Part shown: positions 34,714 through 44,560 of the stretch, in pieces
How the letters are laid out: each line of letters opens with the position of its first letter
Numbering within the stretch: the first letter of the stretch is position 1
Assembly: GCA_965371245.1 (NCBI GenBank)
Contig: CBDUXT010000009.1
Location: 1 to 64,000 of the forward strand
Source of the DNA: CBDUXT01 sp965371245
Lineage (GTDB): Bacteria > Planctomycetota > Phycisphaerae > UBA1845
Length of the DNA: 64,000 nucleotides
Direction: 5' to 3'
Made by a program: the position numbers and the translations under genes
The notes under the pieces: generated by a model
Told to the model about the DNA's origin: nothing
Seen by the model: only the letters and a program-made list of their open reading frames with translations
Databases searched by the model: none

Positions 34714-36879
34714 CTAGGGGCATGGTGCGGGACCCGGGAAGGGAAACGCCTGGCCGCTGAACGCATCCAGCGCGGACGTGACATCGACAATGGTGATCTG
34801 GAAGTCGAGAATCCCGGGCTCCAGATCCGCCCGGGCCTTGCTGACGGCCCCCACGCGCGCGGCAAACTTGTCCAGCAGGGAGACCACGTCCGTCGCGACT
34901 CCAACTAGTCCATCGGGCGGGGTGCAGGGCGTTTGGGCGCAATTCTCCACGACGTCGCCCCATCGGCTCGTGGGCACGACCGTCGCGGAGGAAAACAGCG
35001 GCTGGTTCGAGTTCAGGCAGCTCCTTGACACGGCCTGAACCGCGTACTGTCCGCCGGGCACGACGGCCGCACCGAAGACGCTGAGAGGCCCTACGGAGCC
35101 CCAGTCGCGTACCACCGGCGCGCACACCAAGGGAGCGGCCAGGAAGGTCGGCGATGTGGAATCGTCCTTACCGGGGATTTCGGACACGGGAAACGGTTCG
35201 CCAACCCAGAGCTGCGTTCCCTCGAAAGCCTCGAACGGTGGCGGCATGTCGGCGAGGGTCACCCGAAGCGCGGCGAGCTGCCCGAACGAAGCCGGCGCGA
35301 AGGAAAAGAACCGGTTGGCGGCGACCATGTCCGCGAACACGATCGGTTGCGGCGCTGGTTCGCATTCGAAGCAGCTACACAGGCTCGTGCCGAGGTCGCA
35401 CAGGCCGGGTCCGCAATCGCTGTCATTGACGCACGGCATCGAATTGATATCCACGCCGACACAGTTTCCCGCACCGTCGCAAGCCGTATCGATCATACAG
35501 ATCAGACCATCGTCGCAGGCGACGCCCGCCGCCAGCGGCGTTCTGACGCAGGTCGCCTCGGCGTTACACACGTCCATCGTACAGGCGTTCCCGTCGTTGC
35601 AACTTGCGTCGTCCGAACAGCCTGTCGCCTCAATCACATCGAGAACGAAGAGCCCTTGTTGTTCATCCGAGATCAGGACCACGCCGCTGGGCAGGGCGGA
35701 ATAGACACCCCACGCGCCGCCGAAAGTCACGGAATCCCCGAAGAGGGACGTGTCGAAGAAACCGATCTCCCGCACGTTGTTGATGTCGCTGAAATCGAAG
35801 ATGCGCAGGCCGTTGACATAGTTGGCCTCGAACAGAAAATGATCGCGCACCATCATGTTGTGATCGATCCCCCGCAATCCGTTACCGAACGAGGGCAATC
35901 CGATCGGGTTTCCCAGGTCCTGAATATCGACAATATACGTCGTCGTCGGGACGCCGAAGCTGATTTCATCGACCTCATCGCCGAAGAACATGTAGCGCCG
36001 GTCCTCGCGGGGCCAACCCTGATGACAGAACGCCAGGTTCGTGTAGGTGTGCCGGCTGATCGTCGTCATGTTGCTCTTGTCCGTCACATCGACAATCTTC
36101 AGCCCCTGCCCACCGGCGAAGGCAAACGCGATCTCACACGGTTGCCCCGCACGACCGGCGTAGGGGCACACGTCGTAGCTGGTGACGTAGAGGTCATGGG
36201 CCTGCGGCTCATTCCACGCAGCGACCGGAACGGGGTTCGCCGGATTGGTCAGGTCGTAGACGATGAATCCGCCACCGAAGGGCGAGTTGAGGTTCGTATC
36301 GCAGGCGTACGCAAACCCGCTGGCAGGATTCACAAAGATGTTGTGCGACGTGGTCACCCCGCCGGACGCGGAACCGATTAGCGAAACGACGCCGTCGTCG
36401 ATGTTGCGAAGGTCGATGATCTGCACGCCCCCGCCGGACTCGTTCACGTTGTAGGCGAACTCGCCGAATGTCGCCATGTCGCTCCATATCGACGTACTGT
36501 CGGGCACGACGGAAACGATCCGCGGGTTCGTGGGGTCCGTTACTTCGACGAAACCCGTCCCTACGTTCAACCCAATGATCGCATACTCGCGACCTGACGG
36601 AGACACGTATCCCCATACGTCGTTCGCATTGCCGCCGCCAAGCTCAGCCCTGGTAACCTGGCCAAGCAACGACACACCCAAGGCATTGAACCCGGCGCTG
36701 GCACCCGTGAGCGAAGACGTAGAAGGTTCAAGCGCGTCGCGTTCGATCGACCGGGCACACGTAAGCGGCTTGGGAGACGCACGCCCCGCCCTGGGCGGTG
36801 CAGCCGCCGCTAACAGCGTGGCCGGCCCCACGATCAACACGACGTTGACGAAATACATGAATGAGTTCCCTACGCGCAT
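34714..36879 (-). CDS. Secreted LVIVD / choice-of-anchor-B protein
   Basis: 721 residues from ATG 36879 (GGGAG upstream; an upstream in-frame start at 36903 is less likely). A signal peptide (MYFVNVVLIVGPATLLAAAA) is followed by an LVIVD-type repeat region to about residue 420: DVWGYVSPSGREYAIIGLNVGTGFVEVTDPTNP, then HNIFVNPASGFAYACDTN, GLKIVDVTDKSN and GLFVLDVIEATG. A cysteine-rich block (CSDDASCNDGNACTMDVCN, C-x-D-G repeats) at about 425-505 and a beta-rich C-terminal domain follow. These proteins are exported; the choice-of-anchor-B family is common in planctomycetes and marine bacteria, function unknown. No dockerin or PEP-CTERM is seen at the end. Confidence 0.8.
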   Translation of the reverse strand: MRVGNSFMYFVNVVLIVGPATLLAAAAPPRAGRASPKPLTCARSIERDALEPSTSSLTGASAGFNALGVSLLGQVTRAELGGGNANDVWGYVSPSGREYAIIGLNVGTGFVEVTDPTNPRIVSVVPDSTSIWSDMATFGEFAYNVNESGGGVQIIDLRNIDDGVVSLIGSASGGVTTSHNIFVNPASGFAYACDTNLNSPFGGGFIVYDLTNPANPVPVAAWNEPQAHDLYVTSYDVCPYAGRAGQPCEIAFAFAGGQGLKIVDVTDKSNMTTISRHTYTNLAFCHQGWPREDRRYMFFGDEVDEISFGVPTTTYIVDIQDLGNPIGLPSFGNGLRGIDHNMMVRDHFLFEANYVNGLRIFDFSDINNVREIGFFDTSLFGDSVTFGGAWGVYSALPSGVVLISDEQQGLFVLDVIEATGCSDDASCNDGNACTMDVCNAEATCVRTPLAAGVACDDGLICMIDTACDGAGNCVGVDINSMPCVNDSDCGPGLCDLGTSLCSCFECEPAPQPIVFADMVAANRFFSFAPASFGQLAALRVTLADMPPPFEAFEGTQLWVGEPFPVSEIPGKDDSTSPTFLAAPLVCAPVVRDWGSVGPLSVFGAAVVPGGQYAVQAVSRSCLNSNQPLFSSATVVPTSRWGDVVENCAQTPCTPPDGLVGVATDVVSLLDKFAARVGAVSKARADLEPGILDFQITIVDVTSALDAFSGQAFPFPGPAPCP

Positions 36880-37256
36880 CTCGAAACACTCCCTGGTTGT
36901 CACCTCGTTTTTCCCCCAAGAGGAAGTAACGGTCGTACCCCGCCAAGAGCCCGCGCCCAGCGCTCTCGCAGGGCACCGCGTGTTGACGCGGCGGTTGCCT
37001 TGGCTACACCCTTCCCAAGCCGTGACGTGACGTGTCCGACCCGAATCGGACGCGATCTGTCCACCCTAAAATACCAAGAACGACCCCCTGAATCAAGCAG
37101 ATAGTCTTGGGACGGGCGGGAGACGTACGGACATGGCCCGGAGCCGGGGATGGTGCGCACCCGGCGACACCACGGCGCGCGGTGTTCGCAGCGCGCCGGT
37201 TTGTCTATGGCTGCTCATGCCGCTAGCATGCCCCCGGACCGAAAGGAGCTCCCGCC
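36880..37256. other. Divergent spacer
   Basis: 376 bases between the LVIVD protein and the secreted amidohydrolase. No gene-like sequence or clear promoter; a GAAAGGAG ribosome site lies at its right end before ATG 37257. Confidence 0.5.
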
Positions 37257-38555
37257 ATGAAGATTCGAACCGTTGCCGCCGCTTGGCTTCTCACTCTCAC
37301 CGCTGCCGTCGCAACCCATGCCCAGGATGAGCCGCCCGTCACGGCCGTTCGATGTGGCTGGCTCATCGACGGCACCGGGGCACCACCCAAACAAGACGCC
37401 GTGATCATCATTGAAGGCGACCGCATCAAGGCCGTCGGGCGAACGATCCCGGACGGTGCCACCGTCATCGACCTGTCCGACAAGTACGTCCTGCCGGGCC
37501 TGATCGACTGCCACACGCACGTCACCATGCTGCTGGAGGGGAATTGGCGCTACCGCTGGACCGAAGAGTCGGCCCCGCTCACCGCGCTGAAGGGTACGCG
37601 GTACGTCCGCGAGATGCTCGAGGCCGGCTTTACCACCTGCCGCAACGTCGGCGCCGCCGAGTTTGTCGATGTCGCCCTCCGCGACGCGATCAACGCCGGG
37701 TACATCGTCGGTCCGCGTCTGTTCGTCTCCGCCCACGCCGTCGGCATGACCGGCGGCCACTGCGACCTCAACGGTTTCCGCCCGGACCTGTCCGCCCATT
37801 TCGAGGACATTCGCTCCGGAAGGGCCGACGGGGTGGATGAGGTTCGAAAAGCCGTCCGCTACCAGATCAAACACGGCGCCGATGTCATCAAGACCTGCGC
37901 GACGGGCGGCGTGCTGTCGGCCGGCGACGAGGTCGGGGCGACGCAATACTCCTTCGAGGAACTCAAGGTCATGGTGGAAGAGGCCGCCATGGCCGGGCGC
38001 AAGGTCGCCGCGCACGCGCACGGCAACGAGGGAATCAAACGGGCCGTCCGCGCGGGCGTCGCCTCAATCGAACACGGCAGCATCCTCGACGATGAGGCCA
38101 TAGAATTGATGAAGAAACACGGCACCTACCTGGTTCCCACGCGATACGTCGGCGAGGTCGTCAAGGAAATGTCCGAAGCCGGAACCCTACCGCCCGGTAT
38201 CGCCGAGAAGGCCGCCAAGATTCAGCCGCTGATGGAAGAGTCCTTCAAGAAAGCCGTCAAGGCCCGCGTCAAGATCGCCTTCGGCACGGACGTCGGCGTC
38301 TTTCCACACGGTGACTCGGCCAAGGAGTTCAAACACATGGTTGAAGCAGGCATGACGCCGATGGAAGCCATCGTGGCCGCGACGAGAAACGCGGCCGACC
38401 TTCTCGACCAGTCGGACAACCTCGGTACGATCGCGCCGGGGCGCTTCGCCGACTTGATCGCGGTCGATCAAAACCCTCTGGACGACATCACCCGACTCGA
38501 AAACGTCGTCTTCGTCATGAAGGCCGGGAAGGTCTACAAGGACGCCCGAGAATAG
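37257..38555 (+). CDS. Secreted amidohydrolase (imidazolonepropionase-like)
   Basis: 432 residues. A signal peptide (MKIRTVAAAWLLTLTAAVATHAQ) with GAAAGGAG ahead. The amidohydrolase fold has metal ligands HTH (86-88) in LPGLIDCHTHVT, KTCATGGV with the lysine, AHAHGNEGIKRAV, SIEHGSIL and GTDVGVFPHG. The closest families are Xaa-Pro dipeptidase/prolidase-like and imidazolonepropionase-related secreted enzymes of the metal-dependent hydrolase superfamily, often acting on acyl-dipeptides. Acts in the periplasm. Substrate not determined. Confidence 0.88.
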   Translation: MKIRTVAAAWLLTLTAAVATHAQDEPPVTAVRCGWLIDGTGAPPKQDAVIIIEGDRIKAVGRTIPDGATVIDLSDKYVLPGLIDCHTHVTMLLEGNWRYRWTEESAPLTALKGTRYVREMLEAGFTTCRNVGAAEFVDVALRDAINAGYIVGPRLFVSAHAVGMTGGHCDLNGFRPDLSAHFEDIRSGRADGVDEVRKAVRYQIKHGADVIKTCATGGVLSAGDEVGATQYSFEELKVMVEEAAMAGRKVAAHAHGNEGIKRAVRAGVASIEHGSILDDEAIELMKKHGTYLVPTRYVGEVVKEMSEAGTLPPGIAEKAAKIQPLMEESFKKAVKARVKIAFGTDVGVFPHGDSAKEFKHMVEAGMTPMEAIVAATRNAADLLDQSDNLGTIAPGRFADLIAVDQNPLDDITRLENVVFVMKAGKVYKDARE

Positions 38556-38586
38556 GCACGGGCGCCTCGCGCACAGATCGCTGACC

Positions 38587-39192
38587 ATGCCCCCGAGCAC
38601 CCGACGAACTCGCGCAACAGGCCTGACGGTTCGCCCGTTGGAGCCGACCGATTGGCCGCACATGGCGGAACTGTTCGGAAAAAACGGCGCCTGCGGGGGT
38701 TGCTGGTGCATGTGGTGGCGCGTGCCGCGTGGTGGGCGGCTGTGGGAAGAGGCCAAGGGAGCGAGGAACAAACGGGCGCTGAAGAAACTGGTGCTCGCTG
38801 GCACGGTGCATGGTTGTTTGGCGTTCAGCGAAACGAAGCCCGTGGGCTGGTGCTGCGTCGGACCGCGCGAGGACTTCCCTCGGCTTGAGCGGTCCAAGGC
38901 GCTTTCCACGAACTGGACAAAGCGAACCTGGTCGATCACCTGCTTCTACATCCCTGCTCGCTGGCGCGGGCGCGGGGTGGCCACCGCACTGCTCAAGGGA
39001 GCCGTCCGACTGGCGAAGGAACTCGGGGCCAAGGAGCTGGAGGCCTATCCCGTTACACCTCGAAACGCGGACACGCCCATGCCGGCGGCTTTCGCCTGGA
39101 CCGGCGTCCCGCGCATCTTCGAGAAAGCCCGGTTCAAAGAGGTGACCGAGCCGGGTAATTCGCGAGCGATTTACCGCAAGCGCTTCCGCTAG
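38587..39192 (+). CDS. GNAT-family N-acetyltransferase
   Basis: 201 residues. GNAT core: ITCFYIPARWRGRGVATALLKGAVRLAKELG, with the acetyl-CoA loop RGRGVA, and a substrate half with CGGCWCMWWRV. That Cys/Trp-rich motif is characteristic of a small bacterial GNAT subgroup of unknown substrate. The gene follows the amidohydrolase by 31 bases and may share its transcript. It converges with the GT39 double protein, with repeat B in between. Confidence 0.85.
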   Translation: MPPSTRRTRATGLTVRPLEPTDWPHMAELFGKNGACGGCWCMWWRVPRGGRLWEEAKGARNKRALKKLVLAGTVHGCLAFSETKPVGWCCVGPREDFPRLERSKALSTNWTKRTWSITCFYIPARWRGRGVATALLKGAVRLAKELGAKELEAYPVTPRNADTPMPAAFAWTGVPRIFEKARFKEVTEPGNSRAIYRKRFR

Positions 39193-39193
39193 C

Positions 39194-39344
39194 CGCCGAG
39201 TAAGCCGGCGTCGGGTGGCATGCCCAAGCCGGAGGCGCGGGCATGTCTTTGCCCACCCAGCTCATGACCGCGCTGCGCTCGGCCATGCCACCCAACAACC
39301 GGAGCCGCCAAAAGTTGAGCCCCCTTCTGAAACGGCACTAGCGC
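39194..39344. repeat. Dispersed repeat B, copy 2
   Basis: Arms GGGTGGCATG (39213-39222) and CATGCCACCC (39284-39293), then CCGGAGCCGCCAAAAGT and ending GGCACTAG at the stop of the GT39 gene. It is homologous to 10991-11133 across about 120 bases, again between convergent genes. Confidence 0.75.
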
Positions 39345-42300
39345 CCCAGTCCACCAGCGGCTTCCGCGATCCGTGTCCCGTCGCCGCCTCGGCGATAGAT
39401 GCGCATCTTGTATTGGCGCCGTTGAATCCGGCGCCGCTCCCAGGGCTTGCGACCCTCGTACCAGGTCGCCCGGAACGCCTCGGGATGGAGCGCTTCGCCC
39501 ACCAGCACATATCCGGGCGGTGGCTCGAAACGATCATACCGTTCGCGCACGTACCAGAGGTATTTGAAGTTCGCGCAGATAAACTCCGGGCGCCGTGCCG
39601 CCGCGGCATCGTGCGAGACGAGCAACACGTACTTGTCCGAGCCACCGGGGCGCGTGTCCGTCACCATCGCAAGCGCCGGGTCGAACCGCTCGATCGTCTC
39701 CGGCGGATCGATCTGCGGCCGTCCCCACAAGGCGTTGGGCGGATACGTAACGTCGCGCCCGAGCGCGGTCATGGTCTCTTGCAGGAAGTCGGCCGGGTAG
39801 ACGACTTGTCGGTACTCCACAGCAAACGTCGCGAACGAAACGGCGGAAGCCGCGAGCAGGCTCCCCACAAGAATCCGCCGCCCCCACACCCAGCGCACGT
39901 GAAACACCATCAGCACCGCCCCACCCACCAGGAACGGCAGGTACATCATCAACACACGACCATACCACACCATCCGGCCCAGCAGCACGCCCATCGACGC
40001 GTGGAAAAGATAGCACACGATGGCCGCGACCATCGCGATGCGGGCGGCCGGCGGAATGTTCGCGCTCCGTCGCCAAAGGACCAGCCCCGCGAACGCGAGA
40101 AAAAGCGCCAGCAGCACGATCCCCACCACCGTCTCCACGTCTTGCAGGTAGTGCCAGAGGAAGACGAAGCCTTCCTTGGGGTCGCCCATCGAGATGGTTC
40201 CGGAAAGCGATCGAAGGTCTTGGAGATACGAGCGACCGGTCATCTGCGCCGCCGCCTCGAAGGCGCCGATCACGGATACGAAGGCAATCGCGAACAGCGC
40301 GGGCGAAAGCACGCGAGATCGCGATCGCAGCGTCGCGACCACTGCGTTGATGAGTACGAAGGCGTAGTGCCCCGGATAACACGCATAGGCAAAGCCCGAC
40401 AGCACACCGGCCACCGCCGTGCGCCGCCCGGAGATCTTGTTGGCCGGAGAAAGGATGTACAGGGCGCCAAGGAAGATGAGCAGCGACTCGGGGTAGGGAA
40501 GCAGATGCCGGATCCATACGTTGGCGTTGCAGAGAAGGGAATAGACGGCGGCGATCAAGAGGCCGGCCCATGCGCTGCCCGTCCAGCGGCGTCCGACCCC
40601 GAACAGACACGCGGTGATTCCCAGCGTGACCAGCACGTTGAACGCAGAGGCCACGTCAAAGGAACGAACCGTGTCTCGCGCCGCACCGCCCAGCGCCTCC
40701 ACGCCGCGCTGCGCCAGCGTCGGGATGACGCTGATCAGCACAAACCCCGGACGAGCCGGCGGCACGTCGCGTCCGGCTTCGAAGAGATGAACGCCGGCTT
40801 CTGCAAACTCACCCCGACTCACCGAATCGATCAGGTCGCTCGCGGGGAGATAACAGAGTTCGTCGCCCCAGTTGAAGTGTCCGCGATCAATCAGCGTCCA
40901 GCGGTAGACGCCCAAGACCGCAAGCAGGACGACAAGCCCCGCCACCGGGGCCATCGAGCGCATCCTTCGTCGATCACCGAGGCTGCGTTCGTTTCTGACA
41001 TCCGACCCCGAACCCGCCGGAAGCGGCTTGCGCCGAATCCTGCTCCTGACCGGGACGTGTGTCCTGCGCTGGCTGGTCACCGTACCTCCGCGCACCGGTA
41101 TCCTCGCCGGTCGGCGGTGCCACGGGTCGTGGGTCTCTACGACCTCCGCGCGCGGCGGCGCGAGTCGCGCCTTCGCCATCCCGATCAAACGCGTGACGGT
41201 CGATCCCACAAAGACCGCTGCCAAGGCCGTATCGATCCCCAGCCAAACACCCTCCATCCGCGCCATCGACGCATAGGTGCTGGCCGTCAGCCCAATGACG
41301 ACCGCGTCGGCCAGGTAAGCGAGCGCGAGGAAGCCGCACACCCGGCGGTTCAGTCCCAGCGCGGCGCAGAAGATGATCGCCAGCGCCGGCCAAAGCGAGC
41401 CCAGGTGGTTCACCTTGCCCACGACGGCCACGGTAGCCGGGTGCATCACGGCAAAGCGCAGCGTCGCCCAGGGCTCACCCGCCGCGAAGGGTGCCTTTGT
41501 TGCAGCCGCGGCGCGCATCCGATCGACCAGGTCGATGGTGTGCTCGACAGTGCGGTGCGGAAGTGACCAGTAGGCGAACCATCGCTTGTTTGCGGTCTCG
41601 ACATCGGGTGCAAGCGGATGGGTCAACGCCGGTCGCCGTCGCTCGGCGGGCACCGCTGACGTCGTCTTCGGCAGCGTCTTGCGAAGCAGATGCGCTCCGG
41701 CCAATACGGCGCTCTGCTTGAGATAGGGGATCGGGTGTTCGACGACGACCTCGCCGCTCGCCCGTTTCATTAGAGCGTCAAAATCCCACTCCGTCATGCC
41801 ATGATCGTGGATGGCCCGATGACGAGCGACCCAGGCATCCAGGTTCGTCGCGACGTAGGCCAGGTCCGGCGCGCGGTCCGGCAACAGCGCCAACGACGCT
41901 TCGGCCGCATCGGAGTCGGTAAACGGCAGCCCCTGCATATAGTGACACCGCACCGTCATCGCCAGACCCAGCGATCCGTTGCTTGGTCTAAACCGGTCAT
42001 CGTAGCGCCGGTTCAGCTCACACTCGAGAAGCACCGAGGCAGCGACGGGGGCCAGCAGGATCATGACGGAGGCGATCGCGCGACGCGGGTCGCTTCTTGA
42101 GCACCACAGCACCGAGACGGCGCCCACAGCGATCAGCGGCGCCGCCACGGATCGCGTCAGCCAGGCAAGCCCCATCAGCGTCCCGGCGAGGAGCAGCCAT
42201 CCTCCCCAACGACGACGCGAAAGGGCTATCGCGAGCGCGAGAACGCTGAATGCCAGAAGTGCGGCATAGAGCGATTCGGACATGATCCGCTCGCCCAGGA

Positions 42301-42724
42301 TGAACGTCTGAAGTCGACAGACGGTGAGTGCGGCCGCGAGCCACCCGACCCATCGCGCGACCAGGCACACACCCAAGCCGAACGCCGCCAGCGGCAACAG
42401 CGCCTGAAGCACGTGGTTGACCGCCACCGCCGCCCAGCCCATGTTCCCCAGGGTCAGGGCGACGCCCGCGAGCAGGAACGAATATCCGGGCTTGCGCAGG
42501 GCGAAGTGCGGATCGGACCCATCGGAAAGCAGAGCCTCGGCGTTATCGACATACTGCACCGAATCGCCGCTGATGATGGATCGACCCTGCTGGATCGAGA
42601 AGTGCCCGGCCTCTGCAACCAGGCTGATAGCCAGGATCAACAGGACGTCCCACCAGGGGAACCTTGTGGTTCGCTGACCGGTATTCAACGCAACCTTCTC
42701 CTGGTATATGGACCTCCCCCGCAT
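39338..42724 (-). CDS. Double GT39/ArnT-like membrane protein
   Basis: 1,128 residues containing two complete multi-helix glycosyltransferase-39-like modules. Module 1 (about 25-560) has SGDSVQYVDNAEALLSDG, with the DxxxY region after the first helix, and FALRKPGYSFLLAG. Module 2 (about 590-1128) has FNWGDELCYLPASDLIDS, with the ED-type acidic loop, and RPGFVLISVIPTLAQRG. They are joined by about 55 Arg/Pro-rich residues without predicted structure. GT39/ArnT enzymes use polyprenyl-phosphate sugars at the outer face of the inner membrane. Two ATGs (40963 and 40954, with GAAGG ahead) could start module 2 alone, so this may be two genes fused by a lost stop or a frameshift. Confidence 0.8.
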   Translation of the reverse strand: MRGRSIYQEKVALNTGQRTTRFPWWDVLLILAISLVAEAGHFSIQQGRSIISGDSVQYVDNAEALLSDGSDPHFALRKPGYSFLLAGVALTLGNMGWAAVAVNHVLQALLPLAAFGLGVCLVARWVGWLAAALTVCRLQTFILGERIMSESLYAALLAFSVLALAIALSRRRWGGWLLLAGTLMGLAWLTRSVAAPLIAVGAVSVLWCSRSDPRRAIASVMILLAPVAASVLLECELNRRYDDRFRPSNGSLGLAMTVRCHYMQGLPFTDSDAAEASLALLPDRAPDLAYVATNLDAWVARHRAIHDHGMTEWDFDALMKRASGEVVVEHPIPYLKQSAVLAGAHLLRKTLPKTTSAVPAERRRPALTHPLAPDVETANKRWFAYWSLPHRTVEHTIDLVDRMRAAAATKAPFAAGEPWATLRFAVMHPATVAVVGKVNHLGSLWPALAIIFCAALGLNRRVCGFLALAYLADAVVIGLTASTYASMARMEGVWLGIDTALAAVFVGSTVTRLIGMAKARLAPPRAEVVETHDPWHRRPARIPVRGGTVTSQRRTHVPVRSRIRRKPLPAGSGSDVRNERSLGDRRRMRSMAPVAGLVVLLAVLGVYRWTLIDRGHFNWGDELCYLPASDLIDSVSRGEFAEAGVHLFEAGRDVPPARPGFVLISVIPTLAQRGVEALGGAARDTVRSFDVASAFNVLVTLGITACLFGVGRRWTGSAWAGLLIAAVYSLLCNANVWIRHLLPYPESLLIFLGALYILSPANKISGRRTAVAGVLSGFAYACYPGHYAFVLINAVVATLRSRSRVLSPALFAIAFVSVIGAFEAAAQMTGRSYLQDLRSLSGTISMGDPKEGFVFLWHYLQDVETVVGIVLLALFLAFAGLVLWRRSANIPPAARIAMVAAIVCYLFHASMGVLLGRMVWYGRVLMMYLPFLVGGAVLMVFHVRWVWGRRILVGSLLAASAVSFATFAVEYRQVVYPADFLQETMTALGRDVTYPPNALWGRPQIDPPETIERFDPALAMVTDTRPGGSDKYVLLVSHDAAAARRPEFICANFKYLWYVRERYDRFEPPPGYVLVGEALHPEAFRATWYEGRKPWERRRIQRRQYKMRIYRRGGDGTRIAEAAGGLGR

Positions 42725-43135
42725 GGGTCCGTGACACTTCCGGCGGAACGGGGACGATGAGTCAGAGCCGCGGGCGCCAGCCTGCGGACCCCTGCGTCAT
42801 CATGTCACCGGGCTCGCGCCCGCCGGCAAGCCGGTTTTGCCGGTGCTCTGAAAACTGCCCAACGCCGATTCTGTCATGCATCCCCCCCGCATCACCCAGA
42901 GTGCGCGGAAACGGCACCGCCAGACCCTGTATTTTCGGACATACGCGTGGCGAACTGATGATAGGGCTCTCATGGTCCGGCAAGCGCGAGATAACCGGTG
43001 CTATGACCACGGGTGCCATGACCAAGCGCAGCGCTGCCATGTGGTTCGTGCCGAGACCCGGCGGTCCGTGGAACCACTGTGGCGCGGGCTGCCAGCCCTT
43101 GTATGCACCGGCTGAAAGCCGGTACCACATCGGAC
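42725..43135. other. Repeat-rich spacer between GT39 genes
   Basis: Holds an inverted copy of repeat A at 42758-42880 and further palindromic sequence at about 42990-43135 (GCCATGACCAAGCGCAGCGC against GCTGCCATG; CACCGGCTGAAAGCCGGTAC). No gene seen. Confidence 0.5.
42758..42880 (-). repeat. Dispersed repeat A, copy 3 (inverted)
   Basis: Reverse complement carries GACAGAATCGGCG, TTGGGCAGTTTTCAGAGCAC, GGGCGCGAGCCCGGTGACATG, GACGCAGGGG and the hairpin end CCGCAGGC-TGGC-GCCCGCGG. Confidence 0.8.
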
Positions 43136-44560
43136 TCAGGAGGACTCGGTGGGCGACTCGACATCGACAGCGGACGGGGTCGTCGATCGCCGGGGCAAAG
43201 GAATCATCGCGACCACCAGCAGCAGGGGGACCATCGGCACGCGAAACCGCGGGTCGAGCTGCGGCGTGGTGGCCACAAGCAGCGCGGCCGTGCAGACCAG
43301 CGGAAAGTAGACCTCATCGAACCGAAGCCCCCGGCGAGCCAACCGAAACAGCACGGCCAGCAACAAGGCCAGGTACGCAAGCCCCGTCGCCAGCCATTTC
43401 AGGCGGGTTGGAGCGATGCCATCCGGCGGCAAAGCGGCCAGGTTCAGCGGGAACGTCAAGAGCGATCCGCTCCGAACCAATCCGCACGTGAGCGTGCTGA
43501 TCGGAGCTTTCGATAACTCTTCCCAGCCGATTGCGCCGAGCGCTCGCGACAGTGCAAACGAGTCGATTCCGGTCCTGTTGCCCTGGGCGAGGTTCGACCA
43601 GCGCAGGGTGCCTCGAACATCGTCGGGCAGTGCCGCAAACCGCCTGCGCAGTCGCTGGTCGATCGATTCCCACACGGTGTGGGGTTGATGGCGTCGGTCC
43701 TCGCTGAGCGACGTTTCAACGTACCGCTCGCGAGTCCGGCCTGCGCGCCACAACGAAACCTCCGTCGCCTTGAAGTAGGCCAGCACGATGCCACCCTGGT
43801 GGGACAGCGTGAAGTGCCCGGCGACCCGATAGGTCCGCAACATCCACCCTCCGACAACTAGCAGGCACGACGCGGCGAAGATCACCGGTATGCCCCAGCG
43901 CCGACGTCGGGCGCCTTCATCGGCACGCCTTCCCCGACCCGCCATCACCTGCTGAACAAGTAACCCCATCAGCAGCAGCGGCGGAACCAACGCCGCCACC
44001 GGACGAGTGAGAACCGCCAGCCCGATGAGCAGGCCCAGCACAGCCGCCCACGTCAACGTCCGCAGCTCGACCACTTTCTGCCAAGCGTGCCACGAAAGTA
44101 GCACCACCGTCAAGAAGAACGTGGAGGACAATAGCCATAGGGAGTACATCGCGCCGTAGGGTTCGATCAGGAACAGGACGGCCGCCAGAAGGGACCATCG
44201 CGGCGTCATCCACCGGCTTGCCAGGCGATACAACAGCCACCCGGAGAAGACAGCCAGAATCTGCTGCGCGACAATGATCGCGACCGGCGAATCGCCCACC
44301 ACGAGCATGAGCATCGCGACGAAGATCGGATAGCCCGGCGTGCGCCAGGTGTCCGGCGCAAAAGGCGGTTCCTCGGCCTGGCTGAACGCGCCGTGCTCGA
44401 CGAGGTTACGGGCGAGTTGGTGGAACTCGGTGCAATCCAACGATTCGAAGGCGTACCCGTCGATCCGCCCGGTGCGCTGATGCACCAGCGCCATCGCACC
44501 GGCATGGACCATCACCCCCGCCAACACGACAAACACGCCCGCTCGCCGATCCAACCACAT
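43136..44560 (-). CDS. GT39/ArnT-like glycosyltransferase
   Basis: 474 residues from ATG 44560; the frame is open further upstream to 45142 but crosses non-coding sequence and an IS relic. Multi-helix GT39-like protein with LDCTEFHQLARNLVEHG in the first loop, TWRTPGYPIFVAML and then nine or more helices (VFLIEPYGAMYSLWLLSSTFFLTVVLL). Likely a polyprenyl-phosphate-sugar transferase of the inner membrane. It shares strand and general type with module 1 of the downstream double gene, so the three units may be paralogues. Confidence 0.82.
   Translation of the reverse strand: MWLDRRAGVFVVLAGVMVHAGAMALVHQRTGRIDGYAFESLDCTEFHQLARNLVEHGAFSQAEEPPFAPDTWRTPGYPIFVAMLMLVVGDSPVAIIVAQQILAVFSGWLLYRLASRWMTPRWSLLAAVLFLIEPYGAMYSLWLLSSTFFLTVVLLSWHAWQKVVELRTLTWAAVLGLLIGLAVLTRPVAALVPPLLLMGLLVQQVMAGRGRRADEGARRRRWGIPVIFAASCLLVVGGWMLRTYRVAGHFTLSHQGGIVLAYFKATEVSLWRAGRTRERYVETSLSEDRRHQPHTVWESIDQRLRRRFAALPDDVRGTLRWSNLAQGNRTGIDSFALSRALGAIGWEELSKAPISTLTCGLVRSGSLLTFPLNLAALPPDGIAPTRLKWLATGLAYLALLLAVLFRLARRGLRFDEVYFPLVCTAALLVATTPQLDPRFRVPMVPLLLVVAMIPLPRRSTTPSAVDVESPTESS

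Noticed and set aside
35347..36381. Plus-strand open frame opposite the LVIVD protein
   Set aside because: No motif, wholly inside the real gene on the other strand.
39215..41566. Very long plus-strand open frame (783 codons) opposite the GT39 double gene
   Set aside because: Arg/Pro/His-rich with no domains; it mirrors the codon bias of the membrane protein on the other strand.
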